Origin: Limnoperna fortunei
Lineage: Eukaryota > Mollusca > Bivalvia > Mytilida > Modiolidae
Assembly (NCBI GenBank): GCA_944474755.1
Contig: OX104113.1
Coordinates: 50,111,644-50,175,643, forward strand
Direction of reading: 5' to 3'
DNA length: 64,000 nt
Part shown: piece by piece, positions 23,152-34,339 of the stretch
Numbering within the stretch: the stretch's first letter is position 1
Layout: each line of letters starts with the position of its first letter
The notes under the pieces: generated by a model
What the model was told of the DNA's origin: nothing
The model's database searches: none
Seen by the model: the letters and a program-made list of their open reading frames with translations, nothing else
Position numbers and translations under genes: made by a program

Positions 23152-24196
23152 CGTAAAAACAAATTCGACGAAATGGGAGAACGGTTTTGTGATAATATAA
23201 CATTTACTTTTCACAAAAACACGACAAAAAGCAACTCTAAGACTCGTCAAAAAAGACATTATTGTTATTCTTGACTAATATATAACAAACACATTTGCTT
23301 CATATTTTATCTGGGGTAATGTGATCAAATAATAAGTTTTGATATACATCAGAAACTGAACATAGCATATAAATAGTTTTAGCGTTCCGTTTTGAAAACA
23401 AAAAAGCACAAACAACTTATTATATAATTGCAAAACCGCTTCCCTGGATAACAGTCTCAACGTATTTCTCAATATTTGTATTTAAGTTGTCGTACATTTG
23501 TTCTTATTTTGTTTTCAATAGAATTTTATCTATGAGTGTGTGGAAAGTTTCACGCTCTTTGATTTAGGTTTATTTTTATAGCACTGAATGCAGTTGTATC
23601 CAAACATTTTATAGCAAACATTTTATAGCAACTAAAACATACTGGAAAGAACATTATCATAAAATTATATTCAGTAGTGATCAAATAGCTATTAATTAAT
23701 TTTTAATTCAAATATTTTCTTTCTGATATGTTTTGACATAGTAGTTTACATAGTTGAACCTAGTCACAAGTTTATAAGTTTTAGTTAATGTTTCTCTTTT
23801 TTTTGATGTTATGCTTGTTTAGTTTTATTTATTGAATGTTTGCTTAATTCCAAGCAAGCAATATTTCAGCTGAATTCACTACGAGAACAATTAAAATAAA
23901 TCAGCGGGAATAGATATCACCAAGAGCACATTTTTGATTTTCACTGTAAACGTATAGAATATTGGGTAGGTATTACAGTAAAATATATAAACTATAGGAA
24001 ACGTTAACAAAACACAAATGGGAGAAAATATTCGATTAAAACATGACAGAGTAAAAGAAAATTAGAAAGGTAACCGACCGTATAACAAGAGCCGAAATAA
24101 AGAGGTAATTACAAATCCATATTATTAAGAACACACCATTGAACGGAAGTATACCAAGAAAATATATGAATCACAGGTAATCAGTACCAAGAATAT

Positions 24197-24463
24197 GTTT
24201 GTTTTTGTTTGTTTAATAGTGTTTAACGCCACTTTCAGCAATTTTTCAGCTATATCATGGCGTCCAGTTTTTATTGGGGGAGGAAGCCGGAGTACCCGGA
24301 GAAAACCCCCGACCAGCGGTAGGAAAACTGGCAATCCTTGTCAATTAAGATTGGAGTCGAGTACACTCTACCTGCAGTGAGAATCGAACCCGCAATCTCA
24401 GTGTTGACAGACCACGTGATCAATAGTAGACAAACTACCTTGACCACACGGCCACCGAGGCCC
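24197..24463 (-). repeat. Young full-length SINE, right arm only
   Basis: Best-preserved copy of the family. On the minus strand it has GGCCTCGGTGGCCG (A-box region), GGTTCGATTC (B box), the conserved 'GGATTGCCAGTTTTCCTACC', 'CCCCCAATAAAAACTGGACG', 'GCTGAAAGTGGCGTTAAAC' and a CAAACAAA tail. It is flanked by a perfect 15 bp target duplication, CAGTACCAAGAATAT (24182-24196 and 24464-24478). The left arm carries the empty site (20017-20031), so it inserted after the arms separated. Confidence 0.95.
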
Positions 24464-24874
24464 CAGTACCAAGAATATAAGGCGTGTCTAATATTGTTCA
24501 TAATGCTGTATTTAGAGGTTCTTTTTAACGAGTTACGAGAAAACATAACATTGCACTTTTGTATGTGTATTATGTGGGATTTGCTTTTCTTTTTTGAAGC
24601 ATCAGAATATCACTATATATTGATCAATTGGCCATCATTCTTTTCTATACATGTATTTAATGCTTGAAAATGATTTTGATTAACATATCACTCAGAAACA
24701 TATCGATATACATACGCTTAGCACATGTTATTTAAATTACTTTTTCACCTGCATTCATATTTTTTGCAATTAAAGAAAACTGTATTTGCTCGTTCTTCAA
24801 TTAACATTTTGCGTGTTGTGATATATAAAAACGCAAACAATCATGAACTTGCTTAGCGAGAACACAAACGCACT

Positions 24875-25385
24875 TCGTGCTTTCTTTAATTTATATTTGC
24901 ATATCCATTATAGATTACATTGGTAAAAACGTGACAATTAGTTTTGCCTTAAGCGTTTTCTCAAAATCCAGTATAGTTATTTAACAGGAAAATAAAACTA
25001 AAATATCGCAAATGCGTTTTTATGAGATGAAATATCGCACATAAAATGTATTCCAGGCTTAAGGTGTGCTATGTTAGGAACTAATTAGTATGGCCTATTT
25101 TAATGAAGACTTAACACACCATATATTTTAATATGAATCTAAGAATAGAAGGGATCTGTAGACGACAGATTTTCGGATAAAAGTGACCTGACCTTTATTT
25201 GCACTATGATCACATATATACTTATCATTTGTTACGTGAATTCATGAAATAGAAATAAACTGTAGATGGAATGTGACCCAATCGAATATAAATTAAACAA
25301 TTAAGTTCGAAGAATTTATTTCCAACTTTACAGTTTTTAACGACCCGACTGATTTTTGCACGATTAAAGCATATATATTTACACT
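24875..25385. other. ~0.5 kb segment present only in right arm
   Basis: In the left arm 'TTCTCTGAAATT' is joined to 'ACGAAGTGCG' by a short TA run (14632-14665). Here about 510 bp of AT-rich sequence lies between the matching positions. It may be a right-arm insertion or a left-arm deletion at a TA microsatellite. No gene is recognised. Confidence 0.7.
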
Positions 25386-25429
25386 TAATTTCAGAGAATT
25401 TTTTAATGTCTCTTCCTCTAATGATTATT

Positions 25430-25850
25430 ATTAGGTCTTTCCACCATTCAATTAAAATACCTATAGTTATTGTTCTGATTATTATAATTATTGATAAGTC
25501 TTTCCCCCTTTCAATGGAAAAACCTATAGTTATTGTCTGATTATTAGGTCTTTCCACCTTTCAGTGGACCGATAGTTATTGTTTTGATTTTTATTATTAT
25601 GTCTTTTCGCCTTTCAGCGGCAAGACCGATAGTTATTGTTCTTTCCACCTTTCAATGGAAGGACCAATAGTCATTGTTTTTATTTTCATTATTAGATTGT
25701 TTCGCCTTTCAGTGGAAAGACCTATAGTTATTTTTTTTATTATTAATAGGTCTTTCTACTTTTCAATGGAAAAAGCTATAGTTATTGTTTTGATTATTAG
25801 GTCTTTCCACCTTTCAGTGGAAGGAACAATAGTTATTGTTTTGCAGTTCA
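25430..25850. repeat. Hairpin minisatellite, right copy
   Basis: Reverse-complement counterpart of 14240-14620, with the same 45-55 bp units (GGTCTTTCCACCTTTCA, TATAGTTATTGTTTTGATT). Unit content differs slightly from the left arm, which shows independent drift. Confidence 0.85.
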
Positions 25851-25989
25851 ACCTGACTAACCGCACCCTTGTGGAGTTATCTACCCCATAACTAAACAAA
25901 AACTTGTAATCGCTACTCCTCCCAAACCAGGAAAGATATTGACAGGAAATCTTTATAAACAAGTGCTTAATATCCTTGCCCAACTTTTT

Positions 25990-26720
25990 GATATCTATAT
26001 TGAAGGGATTTAACATCTTATGGAAGAAACATTATAAGTGACATGCAATAAATCTCAAGAATCTGATGAGATAGAGACCTGGGGACTTCACCATAAACGT
26101 ACATGACCTTTGACCCTAGAAATGGACACAAGGTCAAAGGTCAAGGGCACATTCTCGATTTTTCACATTTGCTTGTTATCGCTACTCCTCCGAAATCGTA
26201 AAAGATAGATAAACACTTCTTAAGGGGATAATATTCGCCTTAAGACACAACTTTACCCAATTTGAAAGCTAGCAATTTGACTTTTATACGAGTTATCTCC
26301 CATTAAGACATTTGATTATTAGTATTTTAAACATAAGTTATTAATTATTGATAGTAGAGGCATTGTGTCTTCACTATAGATCTTTCTAAAACTTGACTTT
26401 GAATATGGACACAAGGTCAAAGGTCAAGGTCACGATCTACATGTAGATGTAGAAATTTGCTTGTTATTGTTTGTTCTTTCGAACCATAAGCGAAAATAAA
26501 TAGAAACTTATTTCAATGAAAATGTTGGCATTGCAAAGAGGTAAGTTTGTGAAATTTAGAGAAAAAGTGTATGATTTAATGTAACACGAGTTATCCCCCA
26601 TTTAATCAAGTTATTGTTAGTTTTACATATATAACTCATAAAATATTGATAGTAGAATAATGCGGACTTCCCCATAAACCATAACAACAGTTTACCATTA
26701 AAATGTGCAAAAGGTCAAGT
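25990..26720 (-). repeat. Half-site tandem modules, right copy
   Basis: Counterpart of 13380-14110. It carries ACAAGGTCAAAGGTCAAGG runs near 26127 and 26412 and the 'GAGTTATCTCCCATTAAG' box near 26290. Confidence 0.7.
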
Positions 26721-29489
26721 TACGTACTAGTTTTTTACCTTTGCTATTTTCATATATAATGATCTTTCTTCCTAAGATGTTCTACTAATAATCACGAGTG
26801 AAGTAAAACATATCGTGAGAAATTTTATCAAAATGATATCTCTCTTAGAATACCAATCTCAAGTATATAATACAAAAATAATTTGAAAAATATTTATTGC
26901 AAAGTTATAACCTGTCAGCTTGTAATGTTTGAAATGTTTGAATTCCCTCACGACCAAAACAGATGTCATGTCCTTATTTTGGAATTTTGTTAATTATTAA
27001 GATATTAAAATGACTTTTCCTTGTGGGACGTTTATATGTAATAACAATTAGACATGTTACAATAATTTTTATTAAATTCATCACGTAATAGAAAATGTAA
27101 ATAAATAAAAATTTAGGAATATTTGGGTCATCTATATTGGTCGAGGTTTAAATCCTTCCAGTTAGGCCCCTGGCCATTTCATCGGAAAAAGGCCGAAAAC
27201 CTTTTAAACATATATTAAATTTCTAAATAGTTATTGCCTTGTGTACATGTATTCTCTAAATTTGAACCTGAAACCGTGCTATTCGATTAAAATTACCCAT
27301 CGAAGTTTAGCGACAATACACATATTGTAAAAATAGATTCCAAGTTTAAATCCGTACATAAATCTAAGATTAAGGAAGTCTATGTACACACACTTGCATA
27401 AATATATATGCATATCTCTGATATGGATAATATAGAATATTATTAACTAATAATTTGACAGTATATTAATATTTCCAAGTCTACCTCTTGATATTTTGTA
27501 TTTTGGTAAATTTACCTATGTTTTTCGCATTGCAGGGTTACTAAAAATAAGCACTAAATTCACAAAATTGTGTGACTTTTGCAATCAGTCAATCATATAT
27601 TACATCCTGTTATCGGTCGTCTGCTGGCACATAACAACAGTGTTGAGCACAAAAAGTTTACATCCTCAAATTAGGCTGAGATGTACTTCTTATGTGAAAA
27701 TTTAGATGCAAAGAACAGTAAAATGCAGACACATATACAGAGGTGAAAATGTACTAAGAAGAGCCTTCCGCTCAATTTTGAAACCCTTGGTGACGATCAA
27801 CTTGATAAAATTTTCTCGTACTTTTATCTTTTTATCTCGTCAAACAAACTGAAAACATAGTCATTCTTAAAGGCGAACCCTTTATAAAGTCCAATAAAGC
27901 CTTTAAATTATCAGAAAAGAGCTAGCGGTATAAACTCTTTATATATATCAACTTCAATATAGATTTTTAAACTGTAATGCAAAAAACCTAAATTTTGATA
28001 GTGTATATTGAACACACGGATGCAATTGAATCAGCAGAAAATGAAATGTATGCTGAAAATGTGTTTTTAATTTTTTAATATTTAAAAGAATAACTCGAAG
28101 ATCTTTGATTTACCTCTAATTGAATCAGACTCACAAAACATGATAATAATTTAATTTTGTGAACACTATAAAGGTTTTAATTATCAATACGAATCTGATT
28201 TTAACCTTTTAAAACCATGACTGTTTGTGAACATATGACTTCATCGTTATCCTCATATCGTATGGATGTGATTTGCGTTAAAAAATATTTCAGGAAAAAT
28301 TATCCTATTTACACATTTAGTGGCATAAATACATTAAAAAGGTTAGTATTACATGTCGTAACACAAATTTGGAAAATTACAATATCATACCTTCAAAATT
28401 GGAACAACAAGTGACCTTGCAATTAAATTTACATTTGAACATATTCAAAACACCATTTTAATACCACAATGTATGAATAATTTATTCTTCTCTAGATAGC
28501 GATAGATGTCCAGATGAATCGTTTACCAGGTGTATACGGAAACATGTCAAGAGCTTTAACTCGAAAATGATTCATCGCACAGCTTTAGACTCTAAAGACC
28601 AAATATAAGTCTTGATGCGATGTGTACTTTTCCTATGTATTGCCCGCTTCTATCTTTTACAGATTTTGAGTTATAATGATAACTAAATTTGGAGGCCTAA
28701 GGTCGAAGTTTATATTGAACTTTGACCTTGAAACGTTTTTGAAGGTCATGTCACAAATTGACCAATGATTAAGACCTAACGTGTGCGAGTTGTGGTGACG
28801 GAGTGCGTGAAACATTTAAGGTATACCGGTCGCCTCCGCTTGACAGAATTTTCCTTAACAGTTCTCTCTTTTTAGTCATTCTCTATATATTATAGTTTCC
28901 GGGTTGTTCCAATAACGATTTATTGATAATATTGATAAGTCACACACTCTTTTCATGCACAGCTTTGAGCCTGTAGCAAAAAAGAAGAATAATAATAATC
29001 AAAAGAGATACAGTAAGGTCTTCCCTTTGGAATTGGGAATGACCTTAACAATTATTAATTGTATGCTTTCAGTCAATTAAGTAGGATTAATATATCCGTT
29101 ATACAAGTTTTTTCAATCCAGCTGAGGTAAAAGAAATATTTGACAGCAACAAAATATAATTCCAAATATATATTGGTATTAAAAACTACACTTGTACAAA
29201 GTTTCTATATATGTGTGCAAAAAAGTACAACATAACCATAGTATTGTTTATGTATTAACATTAGCGTTTTGATGTTAACAAACTATCTACAGGTGTGTAC
29301 AGACATAAAAGAATCTTTTTGTATGCTCGAGTAAATTTTTTCTTTTTATTTATTTTCAGTCTGGGTATCAGTTAGGTATAATATGTTTTAAATAAGTTTT
29401 ATATAATAAAATGAAATAATAAATAATACTAAACAATTCTTTTTCTTTTACCATCGTAAGAGTTCATGGAACTTTTTAACTGGTTCTAT
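26721..29489. repeat. Arm-shared dispersed repeat body, right copy
   Basis: Collinear reverse complement of 10561-13379, ending in the palindromic AAGGTCTTCCC/GGGAATGACCTT box near 29015. No convincing gene is seen; open frames up to 69 codons have no recognisable content. Confidence 0.55.
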
Positions 29490-29726
29490 ATATATATATA
29501 ACAAAAGCCAAAGACCAAGGGACAGTTACAATTCCTTATATAGACAAACACAACACAAAAATCAAAAACATAAAACACAGAAAGAGAGTAACCCAAACCC
29601 AATAAAAGCCATTGGTGCACTCAGGTGCTCCGGACGGGTAAGCAGTGCCTGCCTCTAATTAGACACCCGTCGAGTTACTCATTGTCTTGTCTAGGGAAAG
29701 TCAAATCCAGGAATAGGAAACACTAC
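29490..29726 (-). repeat. Penelope-like 3' tail, right arm
   Basis: Non-coding tail immediately after the RT stop codon. On the minus strand it carries 'GACAAGACAATGAGTAACTC', 'TCTAATTAGAGGCAGGCACT' and 'TTTTATTGGGTTTGGGTTAC'. The same tail is found at 10170-10430, 35460-35710, 44320-44580, 47940-48190 and 56430-56700. Confidence 0.85.
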
Positions 29727-30818
29727 CTATGACTCAGCGAAAATGTCAGATCGTATTTGAGACACTGATTTCCCGTAACGATCAATTGAGTCGTGGTGCC
29801 GACAATAGAATTTCTGGAAAGATAACATCAACCTAGAATAACGTATAAGTTGTGAAATGTACACACCATACGCTGGAGCTGCTGGAATGTTGCTGTAGAT
29901 GAACGGGAAGTTGACAATTGGAAAGTTGAAGTCATCACGCTTGTCGTAGAGCCTAGTTTGTAGTTTTCCTGAGTCTACTTCTAGAAGTAGATCTAAGAAA
30001 GAGGCTGATCTTAGTGTATTGGTGGTGTCTTTAATTTCAAGCTCGCTAGGGTAAATTGAATGTAAATAGGCACCAAATTTAGCATTGTTTAGGGACAAAA
30101 TATCATCAATATAGCGAAATGTGAAATTAAAGGTCTGGGCCAGAGTCTTTTCTTTCTTCTTCAGTAGGCCTTCTAGGAACTCAGCCTCATAGGAGTACAA
30201 AAACAGGTTGGCGAGGAGAGGAGCACAATTAGTACCCATTGGAATACCAACAGTCTGTTGAAAAAATTGTCCTCCAAACATGACGAATTTGTTGTCAATT
30301 AGAAAATCTAACATGTGACAGATTTGGTCTTCAGTATATTTAGTGTTAGCTTTGGAGTCATTAATGACGAAGTAAGATCTGTCATGAATAATTACCAGGT
30401 ATTTATATCGTCTCTTTCCGTTTGTCTTGAAAAAGCAGCGTTTTATAAGATCTTTTAGCCTGGTTTTAAGCTGCGTATGAGGGATGGCCGTATAGAGTGT
30501 CGAAAAATTAAATGTTTTAATGCTGTTACAATGAGAAAAAGATCCAGACCTCAAGATGTCTATCAGGTTTTTTGAATTTTTTAATATCCACATTTCATTT
30601 ATTCCACTTCTGGAATAGAAAATGTCATTGTATTTTTGAAGTCCCGTTTTTAATGTTCTTAAAATAGTGGTCAGGAGTTGCGATAGTGTTTTGGTAGTAC
30701 ACTTAGACGATCCTGCTATGAAACGCTGTTTGTATGGATTTTTGTGAAGTTTAGGAATCCAATACAATAAAGGGAGATCACAATCTTCGACTCTGATTTT
30801 GAGATCAAAGGAAGCCAA
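29727..30818 (-). CDS. Penelope-like reverse transcriptase, right-arm copy (uninterrupted, probably inactive)
   Basis: A 363-codon open frame, the longest in the window. Blocks in order are WIPKLHKNPYKQRFIAGSSK (20-39), motif A FNFSTLYTAIPH (103-114), FFQQTVGIPMGTNCAPLLAN (185-204), the catalytic FRYIDDIL (234-241), SASFLDLLLEVDSGKLQTRLYD, then AYGVYISQLIRYSR and the C-terminal SQIRSDIFAES. Motif A reads FNFSTLYT where the left-arm copy has FDFSTLYT, so the expected catalytic Asp is Asn (residue 104). Compared with the left copy, 28 residues after IRYSR are missing through an in-frame 84 bp deletion. No N-terminal extension or GIY-YIG nuclease is seen, so the element is 5'-truncated. It would copy element RNA if active. 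I class it as Penelope-like from motif style, and as probably dead despite the open frame. Confidence 0.8.
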   Translation of the reverse strand: MASFDLKIRVEDCDLPLLYWIPKLHKNPYKQRFIAGSSKCTTKTLSQLLTTILRTLKTGLQKYNDIFYSRSGINEMWILKNSKNLIDILRSGSFSHCNSIKTFNFSTLYTAIPHTQLKTRLKDLIKRCFFKTNGKRRYKYLVIIHDRSYFVINDSKANTKYTEDQICHMLDFLIDNKFVMFGGQFFQQTVGIPMGTNCAPLLANLFLYSYEAEFLEGLLKKKEKTLAQTFNFTFRYIDDILSLNNAKFGAYLHSIYPSELEIKDTTNTLRSASFLDLLLEVDSGKLQTRLYDKRDDFNFPIVNFPFIYSNIPAAPAYGVYISQLIRYSRLMLSFQKFYCRHHDSIDRYGKSVSQIRSDIFAES

Positions 30819-31209
30819 TACCGATTTGTGATTTTCAATAATCTCCTCTTTTGAAAGCGCAGTGAATGTGTAAGTATCTTTTTAATTTAGAAGTATATGG
30901 ACAAATTTACTGAGAATTATTTTCAAATTGTACTGTAAGTGGAAATAATTTTCTAAGAATTCTTTTTAAAACATAAAAATATATATGTAAGGATTAATAG
31001 ACATTATTAAGAATAGTAAAAGTACATAGGTTTTAAAAGAAAACATTTCAGAGCACGTTTAGAGACGCTATCGACTTACCGAGAAAACGATACATTTACG
31101 CCTTTATTCAGCAAACCATGTGAAATAAAATTTTTATTCTATTGTTGTCCAAAATAGCATTCCGTGGAAATGTGGGTGTTTACCTGGCAGATTGTGTAAT
31201 AAATATCAT

Positions 31210-31217
31210 TATAAAAG
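31210..31217 (+). promoter_or_regulatory. TATA box of right lectin-like gene
   Basis: TATAAAAG, followed by the putative non-coding first exon (about 31240-31292) that ends at the donor AAG|GTGAGTA (31293). It is conserved at 8783-8790 in the left arm. Confidence 0.55.
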
Positions 31218-31239
31218 CCTTTACACTAGTCCCTTTTGG

Positions 31240-32146
31240 TCATTCTTTTGAAGAATCATTTTTCAACAAGACGGAAATCAAAGCTTCTGAAGGTGAGTAA
31301 AGTTGTTCATCATATTTGATTTTAGCATTCTTATTGAAACTATTGATGTGTGATAGGTTTCTTTAAAAACTTTTTATTTTTTTATGTAGTGGGTATATTA
31401 TACAAAACTTGTGAATAATACAACTCTAATAAATAATATATTTATAATACTAAAAAAGAAGATATTTAATATAAATGTTTTTCTCAGAAAGGTATACAAC
31501 TTGAACCAGTAAAAAAAATGTGTCTGCTAAGACAGTTGTAAAGATAACCACATGTGTCATGTTTGTTTTACCTAGTTTATAATTAAAATATATGTTATTT
31601 GCGTTTGGATATACAAATTAAAATATTGTTTTTGTTATTGATAACGGTTCTACACCATTTTCGGTGTTATTTTTATAGTTACAAGTTGATATCCTATTTA
31701 AAACTTTAATGATTTAATGTATATGTGGTTGTCCCGATAGTTTTTGAAAATGTTATCGCTTTTAAAAAGTTATCGTTATTTAAAAAAAAAATCAAAATTT
31801 TATAAAGTTTTCGGTCTCCTTTTGATTAATACATTATATGCAATTCAATAAACCTAATGTTTTGTAGATTCAATGAAAACATTTCAAACAAACGTTTTCA
31901 TTTATGCATTTTATTGTTGGTATATCTGTTAACTGTTGCTTATGACAGAAACAACTTTTTTATCCACTAAAATACACTGATAGCACCTGTTTATCAATAA
32001 CATGTACGATCACGTCTTCACCAGTTTGAATAAAATATTATTGTTATTGAGTGTTTCAGGGCAATTGCTATTTGAGAGACTCTTTTCTGTTCAGGTAAAA
32101 CACATACATAATTAATAATGTTATAAATTGTAGAAAACTGTTCGAG
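31240..32146 (+). other. 5' UTR exon, intron and leader of right lectin-like gene
   Basis: Putative exon 1 is about 31240-31292, with donor GTGAGTAAAG. Possible acceptors are GAGTGTTTCAG (ending 32059) and TTTTCTGTTCAG (ending 32094), followed by a short leader to the ATG at 32147. The intron carries about 0.3 kb (31728-32030) that is absent from the left-arm intron. Confidence 0.5.
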
Positions 32147-32533
32147 ATGACGTATTATATCAGAAATAATGATAATGGAGTAGCAAAATTCTTGAGCGTA
32201 GAAAATGGACAGTTACAATGCAGAGGAAATGAAGCACCAGAATGCCATTGGGTACTGAACATTGATGAAAATGAAGCAGATAATGTATTCTACTATATCC
32301 AAAATGTTCGTTCCCAACTTTTTTTGGCACACTTCGGAGGAGAGAGGGCAATAATGGCTAATCAAACATTACAAACTGGTCAAGAGACATCTTGGAGTCT
32401 CCGTGGATTTCCGAACAGGACATCAATTAATAACGCTCGTACGAATGGCAACATTACAGCTGACAATACCCTCAACGTAACAGTAGGAAATAATCCACAA
32501 CTATGGACATTTGAACTAATTAACAACGCTTGA
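32147..32533 (+). CDS. Beta-trefoil (lectin-like) protein, right-arm copy
   Basis: A 128-residue protein differing from the left-arm copy by one base and one residue (Asn28 instead of His28). It has the same three trefoil repeats with Trp at 35, 83 and 120, and no secretion signal. The predicted role is glycan binding, as in small mussel trefoil lectins; this follows from fold resemblance only. The CDS is a single exon preceded by a conserved TATA box and 5' UTR intron, and followed by AATAAA at 32641. The two copies diverge from each other about 24 kb apart (left on minus, right on plus), with their promoters facing the palindrome centre. The intact frame, and the near-identity in CDS and 3' flank compared with drifting surroundings, suggest that both are functional or are homogenised by conversion. 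Confidence 0.85.
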   Translation: MTYYIRNNDNGVAKFLSVENGQLQCRGNEAPECHWVLNIDENEADNVFYYIQNVRSQLFLAHFGGERAIMANQTLQTGQETSWSLRGFPNRTSINNARTNGNITADNTLNVTVGNNPQLWTFELINNA

Positions 32534-32640
32534 GGCACTCAACAGATGTAAACACGAACTTAATTTGTCGCTTTACAATTCAGCGCTTTCGCTTTATTAT
32601 TTTAACAATCCGCTTTACTGTCTGTTATGTTATATTCTAT

Positions 32641-32646
32641 AATAAA
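32641..32646 (+). promoter_or_regulatory. Polyadenylation signal of right lectin-like gene
   Basis: AATAAA about 108 bp after the stop codon, at the same offset as in the left arm. Confidence 0.6.
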
Positions 32647-32999
32647 TTACATTCAAACATCTTGTTAGTTTCAATGCAATTATATTGTTTGATGACAAGC
32701 CTGTAGTGTGTTCAAACCATTTGTACGAGTAATTTTATTTTGAAATTTTGATCATTACAGTCTCACTTTTTTCTTTCAAAGCCATAACACGCAATGTTTA
32801 ATGCATTTTAATTTTGTGTATTTTTAACAAAGCTTTATTAGTTGTTCGCAAATGTAAAGAACATAGAATCAACTAAGTATTATTTTTCGATTGCTTGGTA
32901 ATTCTGCTCACGTTTTCTATTTTGTTTTGTTTTGTATAGTAATCACAAACAGTTCCGACTATATCAGTTCTACTTGACAAAAACGTTCAGTTATTACTT

Positions 33000-33232
33000 T
33001 ATGTTTGTTTGTGGTTTTACGCAATTTTTCAATTAAATTATGGCGTCCAGTTTTTATTGGGTAAACGAGCAGTACCTGATGAACCACGCTGGAAACCACG
33101 CAAAAGTCAAACGTTGTCAATAAGGATTGAACTGGAAAACACACAGCAGAAAGGCTCGAACACAATCTTAGTGTTGTCAGAACACTTGATAGAATAGAAG
33201 ATGACTTATTTATCCGATCGGTCACCTATGCC
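33000..33232 (-). repeat. Old SINE copy, right arm
   Basis: Reverse complement of the left-arm SINE at 7032-7263, with 'GGCGTCCAGTTTTTATTGGG' and a degraded head. It is shared by both arms and so predates the duplication. Confidence 0.85.
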
Positions 33233-33419
33233 CTTTAATTCTTTATTGTTCATGAAGTATTTATTTATATGGTAAAATGCGTTGTGGATAAGGAACTATT
33301 TAAGGTAAAAATCACCAGTTGTTAGAGCATTTTTAAATAAGGACTTTAACTCCGTATATTATATTGTCCACAAAGTATACGGATTTCAGAACAAGAAAGA
33401 AGTAATATCAGGACTATAT

Positions 33420-33760
33420 TAAATATATGGTTAAGTAAAATGTCGTCAAAGATACCAAGGTTAACACAATTTTTTCCCAACGCCAGACTCGCGTTTCGTC
33501 TAATCAAGACTCATCACTGGCGCTCAAACCCAAACAATATGTAAAAATCCAAATGATTAAGCTTGCACATGCAAAGATGACAACGGTATATTATCTCTTT
33601 GGATCAATGATTCCTTTGCCATGGAAAAGGACTTGGGGTGTGAACCGGGGACCGTAAACATTACATTCTTAAATCGAAGTTTAGAAGTCCTAATGAGGAC
33701 AATCGCATTTGGCTAGATTGTAGGTCTGAGTTGAGGTCCACTCAATACCTACCTTATATT
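33420..33760 (-). repeat. Dispersed molluscan repeat, right copy
   Basis: Counterpart of 6500-6830, with CGCCAGACTCGCGTTTCGTC and AAGACTCATCA near 33481-33516. Confidence 0.6.
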
Positions 33761-34339
33761 ATACATAATATGGCTAAGTGTCAATAATTGCATGAGTAAG
33801 ATTACGAGAATCCTTTTTTCATTTTCGAAACAAATTGCACGTTATCCTGTCGTGCTTAAAATTTTCATTAAAATTTACTCCCTCTTACGCATCGTGATAT
33901 ACTAAGATTGTTGGGGCCCTGGTAGAGGCTTTTTGTATGTAATAGTGATGTCTTGTAAAATTTTAGGCTGTTATATACGTCAAAATGTAGAACTTACTTA
34001 CGTATCAACACTAAATAAGTCCCTGATAACTTTAGCAATATTGGCTAATTCATATGCATTATTGTATAGACAATACTACATAGACATTATATATTCTAAT
34101 CGTCATGGACAACCCTTAATACATTATTGAATTAAAGAAGGTTTAACTTTGTCTTTTAAGCATGTCAAAATAATAAAGACGACTTTAGCTCAAACTTAAC
34201 TGACAGTCTATTTACATTGATTTCATGCATGGCTATGGATTTCAACCAATCAGATCTTGAGTTCATTTAGACAAAATGTGGACTACTCATTTTAGTCAAT
34301 GACACAATGTTTACGTTACGAGACGTTTTTTGCTTAGAG

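Larger units (their letters stand above)
23152..34339 (-). repeat. Right arm of giant inverted repeat (11.2 kb)
   Basis: Reverse complement of 5918-21061. One sampled 170 bp intergenic stretch (about 28681-28850 versus 11257-11420) shows about 5 substitutions. The lectin gene and its 3' flank are almost identical to the left copy. Arm-specific features are a SINE (24197-24463), about 0.5 kb (24875-25385) and about 0.3 kb (31728-32030). Confidence 0.95.

Noticed and set aside
5918..34339. Palindrome as a simple nanopore/PacBio foldback-read artefact.
   Set aside because: The arms differ by substitutions, a SINE with its own target duplication and multi-kb indels, which a single-molecule artefact cannot produce. 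A haplotype misjoin remains possible and is stated in the findings.
5918..34339. Palindrome as one giant TIR transposon.
   Set aside because: No matching target duplication lies outside the arms, no terminal motif is evident, and no integrase or transposase is central to it.
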